Positions 57,005 through 64,000 of a stretch of DNA of 64,000 bases are shown here, piece after piece. Origin of the DNA: Chitinophagaceae bacterium (GTDB taxonomy: Bacteria > Bacteroidota > Bacteroidia > Chitinophagales > Chitinophagaceae); the NCBI GenBank assembly GCA_016721085.1, contig JADKJI010000014.1, positions 133,097 through 197,096 of the forward strand, in the 5' to 3' direction. Below the pieces are notes generated by a model. That model saw only the letters and a list, made by a program, of their open reading frames with translations, was not told the DNA's origin and did not search any database. Each line of letters begins with the position of its first letter. Within the stretch, counting starts at the first letter, position 1. Position numbers and translations under genes: made by a program.

Positions 57005-57021
57005 AGTTATTTAGAAGTGAG

Positions 57022-58674
57022 TTACTTCCTCATTTCCTTAAAGGCATTTATAAGTCCATTAGTGGAAGAATCATGACCCGATACTGGTTCATCATTAGTC
57101 AACTCTGGTAATATGGTATTGGCTAATTGTTTACCTAATTCAACACCCCACTGATCGAAGGAATAGATATTCCAGATAATACCCTGTACAAAAATCTTGT
57201 GTTCGTAATAAGCTATCAGTTGTCCAAGAGTATACGGAGTTATCTTTTTGATTAGAATGGAATTGCTTGGATGATTTCCTTCAAACACTTTGAATGGCAC
57301 CAGGCTATTATAATCTTCCGCAGGTTTTCCCGCTTTTTGAAATTCTGCAATGACAGTCTCTTTTATTTTTCCATTCATCAGCGCTTCCGTTTGAGCAAAG
57401 AAGTTGGAGAGCAACTTAACATGATGGTCGCCTAATGGATTGTGGCTAATGGCAGGTGCTATAAAGTCGCAGGGAATCAGAACAGTACCCTGATGAATCA
57501 ACTGGTAAAAAGCGTGTTGTCCGTTGGTGCCTGGTTCTCCCCAGATAACAGGACCTGTAGAATAAGATACTTTCTCTCCATTCCTGTCAATCGACTTGCC
57601 ATTGCTTTCCATATTTCCTTGTTGGAAATAAGCCGCAAAGCGATGCAGGTATTGGTCATAGGGGAGTATCACTTCCGATTCAGCGCCGAAGAAATTAGTA
57701 TACCATACACCAATAAGCGCCATCAATACGGGTATGTTTTTTTCAAAAGGAGTGTCTCTAAAGTGTTTGTCAGCACTATGTGCTCCTTTTAACAAAGATT
57801 CGAAATTGTCGTAGCCGATAGTTAAGGCAATGGATAAACCAATTGCACTCCATAAAGAATATCGACCACCAACCCAATCCCAGAATTCGAACATATTCGC
57901 TTTATCGATACCAAATTTCACCACTTCCTTTTCATTGGTTGAAAGGGCCACGAAATGTTTAGCTACAGCATTCTCATCTTTTGCATGTTCAAGAAACCAG
58001 GCCCTGGCACTTAAGGCATTTGTCATGGTTTCCTGTGTAGTGAAAGTTTTGGAAGCAATCAGGAATAATGTTTCTTCCGGATTTAACTTCTTAACTGTTT
58101 CCGCTATATGTGTTCCATCAACATTCGATACAAAATAGGTGGATATGCCCGACACCCAATAAGGCTTCAAAGCTTCAGTCACCATGAACGGCCCCAAATC
58201 ACTTCCTCCAATACCTATATTGACTATTTGCTTAATAGGTTTTCCTGTATAGCCTTTCCATTCGCCAGAATGCACTTTTTGGCAGAAATGCTTCATCTGA
58301 AGTAATACTTTCTTTATTTCAGGCATAACATCTTTCCCGTCTGTTATTACCGGTTTGCCCGAAAAATCACGCAATGCCACATGCAGCACCGCCCTGTTTT
58401 CAGTAACATTGATCTTCTCTCCATTAAAAAGTGCTTTAATGGCCTCGCTAAGTCCGCATTCTTCAGCCAATTGCGTCAGAAGTTGCAGTGTTTCAACGGT
58501 TATGCTATTCTTTGAATAGTCAAAAAGGATATCTTCCTGTTTGATAGAGAATTCGGTAAACCTGTTTTCATTTTTTGAGAAAAGATCCTTTATTGATTGA
58601 TTCCCAAATGAATTTGAATGAGCTTTTAATTTCATCCATGAAGGAGCGGTGCTTGGGTTGTTGTGGGGTAACAT
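57022..58674 (-). CDS. pgi: Glucose-6-phosphate isomerase
   Basis: Cytoplasmic glycolytic enzyme that interconverts glucose-6-phosphate and fructose-6-phosphate. The family signatures are all visible: NIGIGGSDLGPFMV, VSNVDGTHIAE, GGRYSLWSAIGLSI, GEPGTNGQHAFYQLIHQG and, near the end, SFDQWGVELGKQLA. I start at ATG 58674 (MLPHNNPSTAPSWMKLK), giving 550 residues, the normal size; the frame extends 13 codons further up without family support. It is convergent with the T9SS propeller gene across a strong terminator. It supplies hexose phosphate that could feed glucan synthesis, though there is no operon link. Confidence 0.97.
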   Translation of the reverse strand: MLPHNNPSTAPSWMKLKAHSNSFGNQSIKDLFSKNENRFTEFSIKQEDILFDYSKNSITVETLQLLTQLAEECGLSEAIKALFNGEKINVTENRAVLHVALRDFSGKPVITDGKDVMPEIKKVLLQMKHFCQKVHSGEWKGYTGKPIKQIVNIGIGGSDLGPFMVTEALKPYWVSGISTYFVSNVDGTHIAETVKKLNPEETLFLIASKTFTTQETMTNALSARAWFLEHAKDENAVAKHFVALSTNEKEVVKFGIDKANMFEFWDWVGGRYSLWSAIGLSIALTIGYDNFESLLKGAHSADKHFRDTPFEKNIPVLMALIGVWYTNFFGAESEVILPYDQYLHRFAAYFQQGNMESNGKSIDRNGEKVSYSTGPVIWGEPGTNGQHAFYQLIHQGTVLIPCDFIAPAISHNPLGDHHVKLLSNFFAQTEALMNGKIKETVIAEFQKAGKPAEDYNSLVPFKVFEGNHPSNSILIKKITPYTLGQLIAYYEHKIFVQGIIWNIYSFDQWGVELGKQLANTILPELTNDEPVSGHDSSTNGLINAFKEMRK

Positions 58675-58855
58675 ATATTGAAAATATCCGCAATTTACTA
58701 AAACCCCGCACAATTCTTACAGAACACTAAGTGGTTACTTTTATTTTTAAAAAAACATTATACCTAGTTCTTTTATTTAACGGGAACGCACCCTACTTTA
58801 CCCTCTCGTTTTAATCCCAATAGTAAACCCAATACCTAATCAGAAATCTTGTACT

Positions 58856-59449
58856 ATGAAAATTTATACTCTTGTATTGTTATTATTATCAGGAATTTTA
58901 TCTTCATCAGCCAGCATCGCAAGTCCTCTTTCTCCTTTCTCTGTAAAGAATGTTCGCATTATCAGTTTCCAGGCTACAACAGATGGTCAATCTACTGTTA
59001 TTAACTGGGTATTGGCTGAAATGGAACAAGGAGTAGCATGTCATTTGGAAAGAAGCGCAGATGGTATTAAATACAGCGCTATCGAATCATTCACCATTGC
59101 TGAAGGGTTCTCTGGAAAAATGTCGGCTACTGATAAGGATGTAAAACCAGGTTTGTATTTCTATCGTTTGCATATGGAGAAGCCGGGTTATGTACCTTTC
59201 TTTTCTACTATAGCCTCTATTAGAATAACCGGTTCAGAGGATAGTCATGAGATGCGTCTCATAAACCCTTTCAGGAATAATGTAACCATAAAAGGGAAAT
59301 TTTCAGGTAATCCATTAAAAGTGGAAGTGGCAGATTTGAATGGGATGATACGTCTGGTTACTACAGTTACCCCCGATGCTGGAATGGAATCAATTTCATT
59401 CGATGCTGCAAAACTGGTAAAGGTAGGTGTTCAATATTATACGCGTTAA
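58856..59449 (+). CDS. Small exported protein, probably T9SS type
   Basis: An exported protein of 197 residues. The signal peptide is MKIYTLVLLLLSGILSSSAS. Residues 38-125 look like the beta-sandwich that precedes T9SS tails (ATTDGQSTVINWVLAEMEQG, GLYFYRLHMEKPG). The last 65 residues begin like a sorting domain (MRLINPFRNNVTIKGKFSG, VADLNGMIRLV) but end abruptly at VGVQYYTR. In a neighbouring frame the DNA after 59425 reads NIIRVKENIYRSKNKSL, close to a normal T9SS ending, so one more indel may hide here. Unlike other T9SS proteins here it has no large passenger domain. Confidence 0.65.
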   Translation: MKIYTLVLLLLSGILSSSASIASPLSPFSVKNVRIISFQATTDGQSTVINWVLAEMEQGVACHLERSADGIKYSAIESFTIAEGFSGKMSATDKDVKPGLYFYRLHMEKPGYVPFFSTIASIRITGSEDSHEMRLINPFRNNVTIKGKFSGNPLKVEVADLNGMIRLVTTVTPDAGMESISFDAAKLVKVGVQYYTR

Positions 59450-59660
59450 AGAAAATATTTATCGATCCAAAAACAAATCATTATGACTAAGGAGTTGGAT
59501 TATTAAGCAACCGAAGATTGATACGCTGAATAGTCCTTTTATTAAGGTTGAGATAATTTTTAGGTTGCTTTTTCTGTTGGGCTGTCGCAAGCGATTAATT
59601 TTGAATTTTAGGATACTGTTTTTGAGGGTGGCTTTTGTTAATTTTTTGGTTTAGATTTAT

Positions 59661-59717
59661 ACCGCAGAGACGCGGAGACGCAGGGGGCGTTCCTCTGCGT
59701 CTCCGCGTCTCTGCGGT
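59661..59717. repeat. Perfect GC-rich hairpin of GAGACGC words (G)
   Basis: ACCGCAGAGACGCGGAGACG plus CAG (59661-59683) pairs without mismatch with 59695-59717: a 23-bp stem and 11-nt loop in otherwise AT-rich DNA. The arms repeat the words GCAGAGAC/GCGGAGAC. It lies just behind the threonine aldolase stop. The rest of the 59450-59740 gap shows no gene. Confidence 0.9.
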
Positions 59718-59740
59718 GAAAAACTTACACGAAGCATCTT

Positions 59741-60757
59741 TCACATTTTTGAAATAGAAGTAAGTATATGATCCACCATTGCCGGAGTTATATCCAAATG
59801 GAATACCAACCGAACCTGAGTAGGAGACATGGCTATTACATGAATATCATATCCAGCAAATAGCTTGCTTACTTCAGCCCCTGTAAATGGTGTGGCAGTT
59901 TCAAATATCAGAATATTGGTACTGACTGGAAATAGACGGGCACAGAAACTCTTTTTCTGAATTGCTGCTGCAACTGCTTTTGCATGTGCATGATCCTCTG
60001 CTAACCTTTCAACATGATTATCGAGCGCGTATATACCTGTAGCTGCCATATAGCCCGCTTGTCGCAAGCCACCACCAAATACCTTTCTTATTCTTCTTGC
60101 TTTTTTGATGAATTCCTTATTACCTAAAAGAATAGAGCCCATTGGACAACCTAATCCTTTATTAAGGCAAATAGAGATGCTATGAAAAATAGCTCCGTAG
60201 CTGGCAGGCTTTTCATTGGTTGCTACTAGTGCATTAAATAATCGGGCCCCGTCAAGATGTAAGCTCATATTGCTTTTATCGCATACCTCACGGATAGCTT
60301 TTATGTCCGCTAATTCATAACAACTACCACCACCTCGATTACCCGTGTTTTCAAGACTAACTAATCTGGATACCGGTTTATGTACATCATCAGGATTGAT
60401 GGCTTCTAACACCTGAGCTGCTTTTATTCGTCCATAATCACCATCAAGTAGTTTCACCTGACAGCCTGCATTCACTGCAATACCTCCACCTTCATATAGA
60501 TAGACATGTGATGTCTTATCACAAATCACTTCATCTCCGGGTTGGGTATGGGCTTTTATAGCTATCTGGTTCGACATAGTGCCACTTGGACAATACAACG
60601 CTGCTTCCATCCCGAATAGGGAAGCAGCCTTATTTTCCAATGCATTTACCGTTGGGTCTTCACCAAATACATCATCACCTGTTACAGCTGAATTCATGGC
60701 AGCAAGCATCCCCGGAGTGGGTTGTGTGAAAGTATCGGAACGTAGGTCTACCCGCAT
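59741..60757 (-). CDS. ltaE: Low-specificity L-threonine aldolase
   Basis: PLP enzyme (fold type I) splitting L-threonine or allo-threonine to glycine and acetaldehyde. The N-terminus VDLRSDTFTQPTPGMLAAM is diagnostic. The PLP Lys is in ISICLNKGLGCPMGS near residue 200, preceded by the PLP-binding Asp in SLHLDGARLFNA. Also conserved are DVFGEDPTVNALE and GGGLRQAGYMAA. The 338 residues are normal. It is cytoplasmic and transcribed alone; GC-rich hairpin G lies after its stop. Confidence 0.94.
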   Translation of the reverse strand: MRVDLRSDTFTQPTPGMLAAMNSAVTGDDVFGEDPTVNALENKAASLFGMEAALYCPSGTMSNQIAIKAHTQPGDEVICDKTSHVYLYEGGGIAVNAGCQVKLLDGDYGRIKAAQVLEAINPDDVHKPVSRLVSLENTGNRGGGSCYELADIKAIREVCDKSNMSLHLDGARLFNALVATNEKPASYGAIFHSISICLNKGLGCPMGSILLGNKEFIKKARRIRKVFGGGLRQAGYMAATGIYALDNHVERLAEDHAHAKAVAAAIQKKSFCARLFPVSTNILIFETATPFTGAEVSKLFAGYDIHVIAMSPTQVRLVFHLDITPAMVDHILTSISKM

Positions 60758-60970
60758 CTTTTGTTTTTTTAGACCGCTAATTTACCGGTAATGCAGGGAA
60801 GCTGGAATTTTTTTATTGAAGCCTAAAAGCCTGAGAAACAGGGATGAATTTTAAGCCGAAAGGGTTGTCTCTTCCCATCTTTTAACAGCCCATTAAACCT
60901 TCCTGCCTGTAATCCTTCTTAATACTGTAAAACGAATGAACGAATATTCCGCAACCCTAAAATGTTAACC

Positions 60971-61870
60971 ATGAAATCGAAAATCAATCTTTTTGTAACC
61001 GCCATGATATTATTTTCAGCGATTACACTTGTGTCTTGTAAAAAAGAAAACAGCACACAAACTCCTGTTGCCAACGACCAGGAAGTTCTTACAATGAGTG
61101 AAGAAAACACGAATGCAGATGCTGAGTATGATGATATTGCTGAGATAGGCTTATCTGCCGGTGCCGACATGGAAGCTGCCCCAAATATGGGATCTGAAGT
61201 TACTGGTTCCGCTGCAGGTGGAGGACTCGGTATTCGCCCAGACCTTTTTGAAGACCTTAAATTCAAGATCGGACCATGTACCACATTTGAAGTATCAAAT
61301 GATAGTACTTTCCCAAAAACACTTACTATAAATTATGGTGATGGCTGTGTTTGTCGTGATGGCAAATTCCGTAAAGGAATAGTGGTGATGCATTTCAGTG
61401 CGCCAATTCGTCAAACCGGTGCTGTATTGACCATTACCCTTAAAGATTACTATGTAAACAGGGCTCATATTGAAGGTAAAAAAGTAATTACTAACCTCAC
61501 AGAAAATGGAGTACATAAATATGCTATCCTTGTTGACGATGGTAAAGTTACCTGGCCAAATGGAAGAGGTTTCAAATATGAAGGTGCAAAAGTGGTAACT
61601 CAATTGAGTGGAATGGATACCCGCACTGTAAGAGATGATGTATACTCTATTGAAGGAAGGAATAAGACTTCTTATGCAAATGGTAATGTAGTAGTAAAGA
61701 ACACTGAAACAGCTTTAATAAAACCAGTTGCTTGTGCATGGATCGTAAAAGGATTATTGAAAATCAGAATCAACGACAGAACGATCTATATAAATTTCGG
61801 AAATGGTGATTGTGATAATAAAGCCATACTGAAATGGGCTAATGGTGAAAAAGAAATTACCCTTCCCTGA
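60971..61870 (+). CDS. Hypothetical lipoprotein
   Basis: Exported lipoprotein of unknown function, about 299 residues. The lipobox is SAITLVSC followed by KKENST. I prefer the ATG at 60971 (MKSKINLFVTAMILF) over the one three codons upstream. Residues 25-90 are acidic, Gly/Ala-rich and probably disordered. From LKFKIGPCTTFEV on there is one beta-rich domain with Cys in GDGCVCRDGK, CAWIVKG and FGNGDCDNKA; the Cys could form disulfides or bind a metal. I recognise the general type from other Bacteroidota but not a named family. A terminator follows. Confidence 0.72.
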   Translation: MKSKINLFVTAMILFSAITLVSCKKENSTQTPVANDQEVLTMSEENTNADAEYDDIAEIGLSAGADMEAAPNMGSEVTGSAAGGGLGIRPDLFEDLKFKIGPCTTFEVSNDSTFPKTLTINYGDGCVCRDGKFRKGIVVMHFSAPIRQTGAVLTITLKDYYVNRAHIEGKKVITNLTENGVHKYAILVDDGKVTWPNGRGFKYEGAKVVTQLSGMDTRTVRDDVYSIEGRNKTSYANGNVVVKNTETALIKPVACAWIVKGLLKIRINDRTIYINFGNGDCDNKAILKWANGEKEITLP

Positions 61871-61902
61871 TAAACTCGTGCCCAATCCTTACCCTGAAAC
61901 AA

Positions 61903-61927
61903 AACCCCGGCTTAATGGCCGGGGTTT
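61903..61927. terminator. Terminator after the lipoprotein gene
   Basis: AACCCCGGC pairs with GCCGGGGTT around TTAATG, followed by T-rich sequence. It lies between convergent genes. Confidence 0.88.
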
Positions 61928-61954
61928 CTTTATTTCAAATTTGGTAGTGCTTAA

Positions 61955-62380
61955 TTACCCTTTATTTTCAAAATCAAAATTGGGCTGTTGCATGGCCTGG
62001 AATCTTGCAGGGTCGCCATAAGGTCCAAGGTATTTTGCAGAACCAAAGGCAAGTATAGGCCAGAAAATGAAACTCAAAAGCAATAAGCCAACTGTAAAGC
62101 CCTCATCTTTCCCGAAACTCTTTGAAAGGAGGTTTGTAACCCAAATGGCATATACAAGATTGGCAATGGGGATGAACATCATTATCAACCACCAATCTGG
62201 TTTCCCAACAATCTTAATCATGATATACCAATTGTATATTGGTATGATGCAAGCCCATCCGGGTTGACCGGCTTTTACAAACACTTTCCACATTGATACG
62301 ATGCTGATAACCGCAATAATCAGTGCCGGAATTAATATAACTGCCAGAAGGCCTGCAATCATTTGTTCTTGTTCTTCCAT
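61955..62380 (-). CDS. DUF5684-type small membrane protein
   Basis: Membrane protein of 141 residues with about four helices: LLAVILIPALIIAVISIVSM, then WACIIPIYNWYIMIKIVG, WLIMMFIPIANLVYAIWVTN and VGLLLLSFIFWPILAFGSAKY. The block KVFVKAGQPGWACIIPIYN is the usual mark of DUF5684. The tail (GPYGDPARFQAMQQPNFDFE) is hydrophilic. I start at ATG 62380 (MEEQEQM); the frame extends 14 codons further. Function unknown; some relatives are fused to signal-peptidase I. It is convergent with the lipoprotein gene. Confidence 0.78.
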   Translation of the reverse strand: MEEQEQMIAGLLAVILIPALIIAVISIVSMWKVFVKAGQPGWACIIPIYNWYIMIKIVGKPDWWLIMMFIPIANLVYAIWVTNLLSKSFGKDEGFTVGLLLLSFIFWPILAFGSAKYLGPYGDPARFQAMQQPNFDFENKG

Positions 62381-62449
62381 AACAGTAGTTTTAGTTAAGG
62401 GTAAGATAAGTAAATTTCCCAATTGAGATACACCGCCATTTATTAATAA

Positions 62450-62474
62450 AAAGCGCAGGACGAACCTGCGCTTT
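62450..62474. terminator. Hairpin AAAGCGCAGG/CCTGCGCTTT
   Basis: A perfect 10-bp stem with a 5-nt loop upstream of the divergent membrane-protein gene. It has no gene ending at it in the window, so it may be a stray terminator or a regulatory structure. Confidence 0.6.
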
Positions 62475-62687
62475 GGATACCCTGGAAAGTATCCTGATTA
62501 TACCCCGCCAAATATTTGAAGGAAAGTTCTGATTTATCGTTTCTTTCAGGGATAAAGGTATGAGTAAGGCCTACTTTAAAAAATACCGTAATGTGGTAAT
62601 ACCTGTTCGTGTAATCATTTATCATTCAATAAAAACCGTTCGCCATTTTTTAGTAATGCCAATTGAAATTCTCTGTATTTTGGGGCA

Positions 62688-64000
62688 ATGAAATGGAGGT
62701 TCTTACTGGTTATTCTTTGTAGCGGTTTCTCTACTCTTGCCCAGGATGCGGTTATATTCAAGCCAGATTCTTTACGTAGAACCCTGGAAGCTATTCCTGT
62801 GTCTGGTAATCTGCGTATAGACGGACAATTGAATGAGGCTATCTGGCAATCAGCAAAACCTTCACCTTCCTTTATTCAGATAGAACCCAATCAGGGGACT
62901 ACTCCGGGACTTTATACTAATGTAAAAGCTCTTTACAATAAACAATTCCTTTATCTCGGAGTGTTTTGTTATGATTCAGCTGGCAAAAAGGCTATCAGGG
63001 CTACCGATTTCAAAAGGGATTTCAATAACCGGCAGCACGATCATCTGGCATTTTCGTTTGATGGATTTAATGACCATAGAAATGCCATGGCCTTTTATAC
63101 AAACGCGTACGGGGTACAGCGTGATCTTTTGTCGTTCGATGATATCAATTACGATCTGGATTGGGATGGTCTTTGGAAAGTACGAACTACCCGAACCGAT
63201 TCTGGCTGGTACGCTGAAATAGCTATTCCCTGGCAAACATTCAGGTATCCAAAGAATGGCGATTCCTTGCAATATTGGGGTTTTAATATGTATCGAAACA
63301 GGCGATTGTCGAACGAGACTACAGCTTTTTCTCCTTATCCACGTTCCGTTACTTTTATGCGGATGGCTTATGCAGGTTCGCTAACCAATCTGCGCCCACC
63401 ACCACCAAAACCCAATATCAGGATTCAGCCTTATATCCTGTCATCCTACGATCATTATAATAATTTCCCTGCATCCCAGAAACCAACAGTTACATCTCTG
63501 AAAGTAGGAGGAGATATAAAATGGGCCATCAATCCGAACACGGTTATGGACCTTACTGTCAATACCGATTTTGCACAGGCAGATGCCGACCGTCAGGTGA
63601 ATAATGTAACCCGCTTTTCTGTGTTTTTTCCTGAGAGAAGACAGTTCTTCCTGGAAAATGCATCCATGTTCGGGGTAGGGGTGGGACCTAATGAAGACCT
63701 ATCAGGAGGCAATATGCGAATTCGTCCATTTTTCAGCAGAAGGATTGGATTGGATGATTCGGGCAACCCAATTCCTATTGAAGCAGGAGGAAGATTGGTA
63801 TACCGATCTACAAAAAGAAATGCAGGTGTATTGGCTATAAGGCAGCGTGGCTATAATGGCTCTGACCCTACCAATTTTTTTGTTGGAAGATTCTCTGAGA
63901 ATTTTGGTGAACAGAACAGGATAGGAGGCTTGGTGACTATAAAAAATCAGTCAGGTGGAACCAATATCGTTAGCGCCGTTGATGGATTCTTCCGCCTCGG
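62688..64000 (+). CDS. DUF5916 outer-membrane protein, 3' partial
   Basis: The 5' part (437 codons) of a gene that runs off the window. A signal peptide (MKWRFLLVILCSGFSTLAQ) is followed by a CBM9-like domain (LRIDGQLNEAIWQSAKPS, LGVFCYDSAG, WYAEIAIPWQTFRYP). Then comes the start of the DUF5916 beta-barrel part, with the strongly conserved DLTVNTDFAQADADRQVNN, SVFFPERRQFFLEN and IRPFFSRRIG. The family is widespread in Bacteroidota outer membranes; the reaction is unknown, though a link to carbohydrate or peptide binding has been suggested. Full length is usually above 700 residues. Confidence 0.85.
   Translation, partial: MKWRFLLVILCSGFSTLAQDAVIFKPDSLRRTLEAIPVSGNLRIDGQLNEAIWQSAKPSPSFIQIEPNQGTTPGLYTNVKALYNKQFLYLGVFCYDSAGKKAIRATDFKRDFNNRQHDHLAFSFDGFNDHRNAMAFYTNAYGVQRDLLSFDDINYDLDWDGLWKVRTTRTDSGWYAEIAIPWQTFRYPKNGDSLQYWGFNMYRNRRLSNETTAFSPYPRSVTFMRMAYAGSLTNLRPPPPKPNIRIQPYILSSYDHYNNFPASQKPTVTSLKVGGDIKWAINPNTVMDLTVNTDFAQADADRQVNNVTRFSVFFPERRQFFLENASMFGVGVGPNEDLSGGNMRIRPFFSRRIGLDDSGNPIPIEAGGRLVYRSTKRNAGVLAIRQRGYNGSDPTNFFVGRFSENFGEQNRIGGLVTIKNQSGGTNIVSAVDGFFRL

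Noticed and set aside
62443..62625. Minus-strand open frame of 60 codons
   Set aside because: It includes a hairpin and has no ribosome-binding site or recognisable motif.
1..64000. Mobile elements, integrases or prophage genes
   Set aside because: No transposase, integrase, phage structural gene or direct-repeat borders were seen. The only repeats are the intergenic hairpins.

Overview
The window comes from a low-GC member of the Bacteroidota, most like the Chitinophagaceae. Supporting signs are promoters of the TTTG-N19-TAnnTTTG type, secreted proteins with type IX secretion (T9SS) tails, the futalosine menaquinone gene mqnE, a HU/CCDC81-type membrane protein, a DUF3276 (PUR-like) protein and a DUF5916 protein. 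The family-level placement is inference. There are about 45 protein genes and one tRNA-Ser. I see no rRNA, CRISPR array, insertion sequence or prophage.

Layout. 1-6 kb: an amino-acid permease, small envelope proteins, an FKBP lipoprotein and L-serine dehydratase. 6.3-10.8 kb: a three-gene type I secretion operon (ABC, HlyD, TolC). 10.8-15.7 kb: mqnE and a very large T9SS-exported protein. 15.9-21.4 kb: nupC, trxA, dnaE. 21.7-31 kb: NlpC/P60 lipoprotein, flippase, then a peptide-handling set (M1 aminopeptidase, peptide-binding lipoprotein, aminopeptidase P), a T9SS protein and msrA. 31-34.3 kb: a MutS2-type ATPase, a CBS-domain protein and tRNA-Ser. 34.5-41.1 kb: a sulfur island with a TauE/SafE exporter, two persulfide dioxygenase-rhodanese fusions, two single rhodaneses, two DUF2892 proteins, a TsdA-like dihaem cytochrome and a thioredoxin. 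41.5-50.3 kb: one 2919-residue cyclic beta-1,2-glucan synthase. 50-64 kb: a PLP ammonia-lyase or racemase, a lipid-type ABC exporter, a DUF3276 protein, a T9SS beta-propeller, pgi, threonine aldolase, lipoproteins and the start of a DUF5916 protein.

The strongest new signal is regulatory. Four promoters of the sulfur island carry a Crp/Fnr-like palindrome, GTGA-N6-TCAC or a weaker form. In all four its centre lies exactly 36.5 bp upstream of the last base of a yAnnTTTG -7 box, and none has a -33 TTTG. That is the geometry of a class II activator site at about -41.5, so the island looks like one regulon switched on by an activator encoded elsewhere.

A second theme is a set of long intergenic hairpins. 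Their arms are built from short repeated words that differ from locus to locus.

Sequence quality. At least fourteen genes, including dnaE, are broken by single-base indels, mostly deletions in homopolymers. One more (tolC) has an in-frame stop and one (nupC) an internal deletion. The neighbouring frame always restores the family sequence, so I read the indels as consensus errors and annotate whole genes across them.
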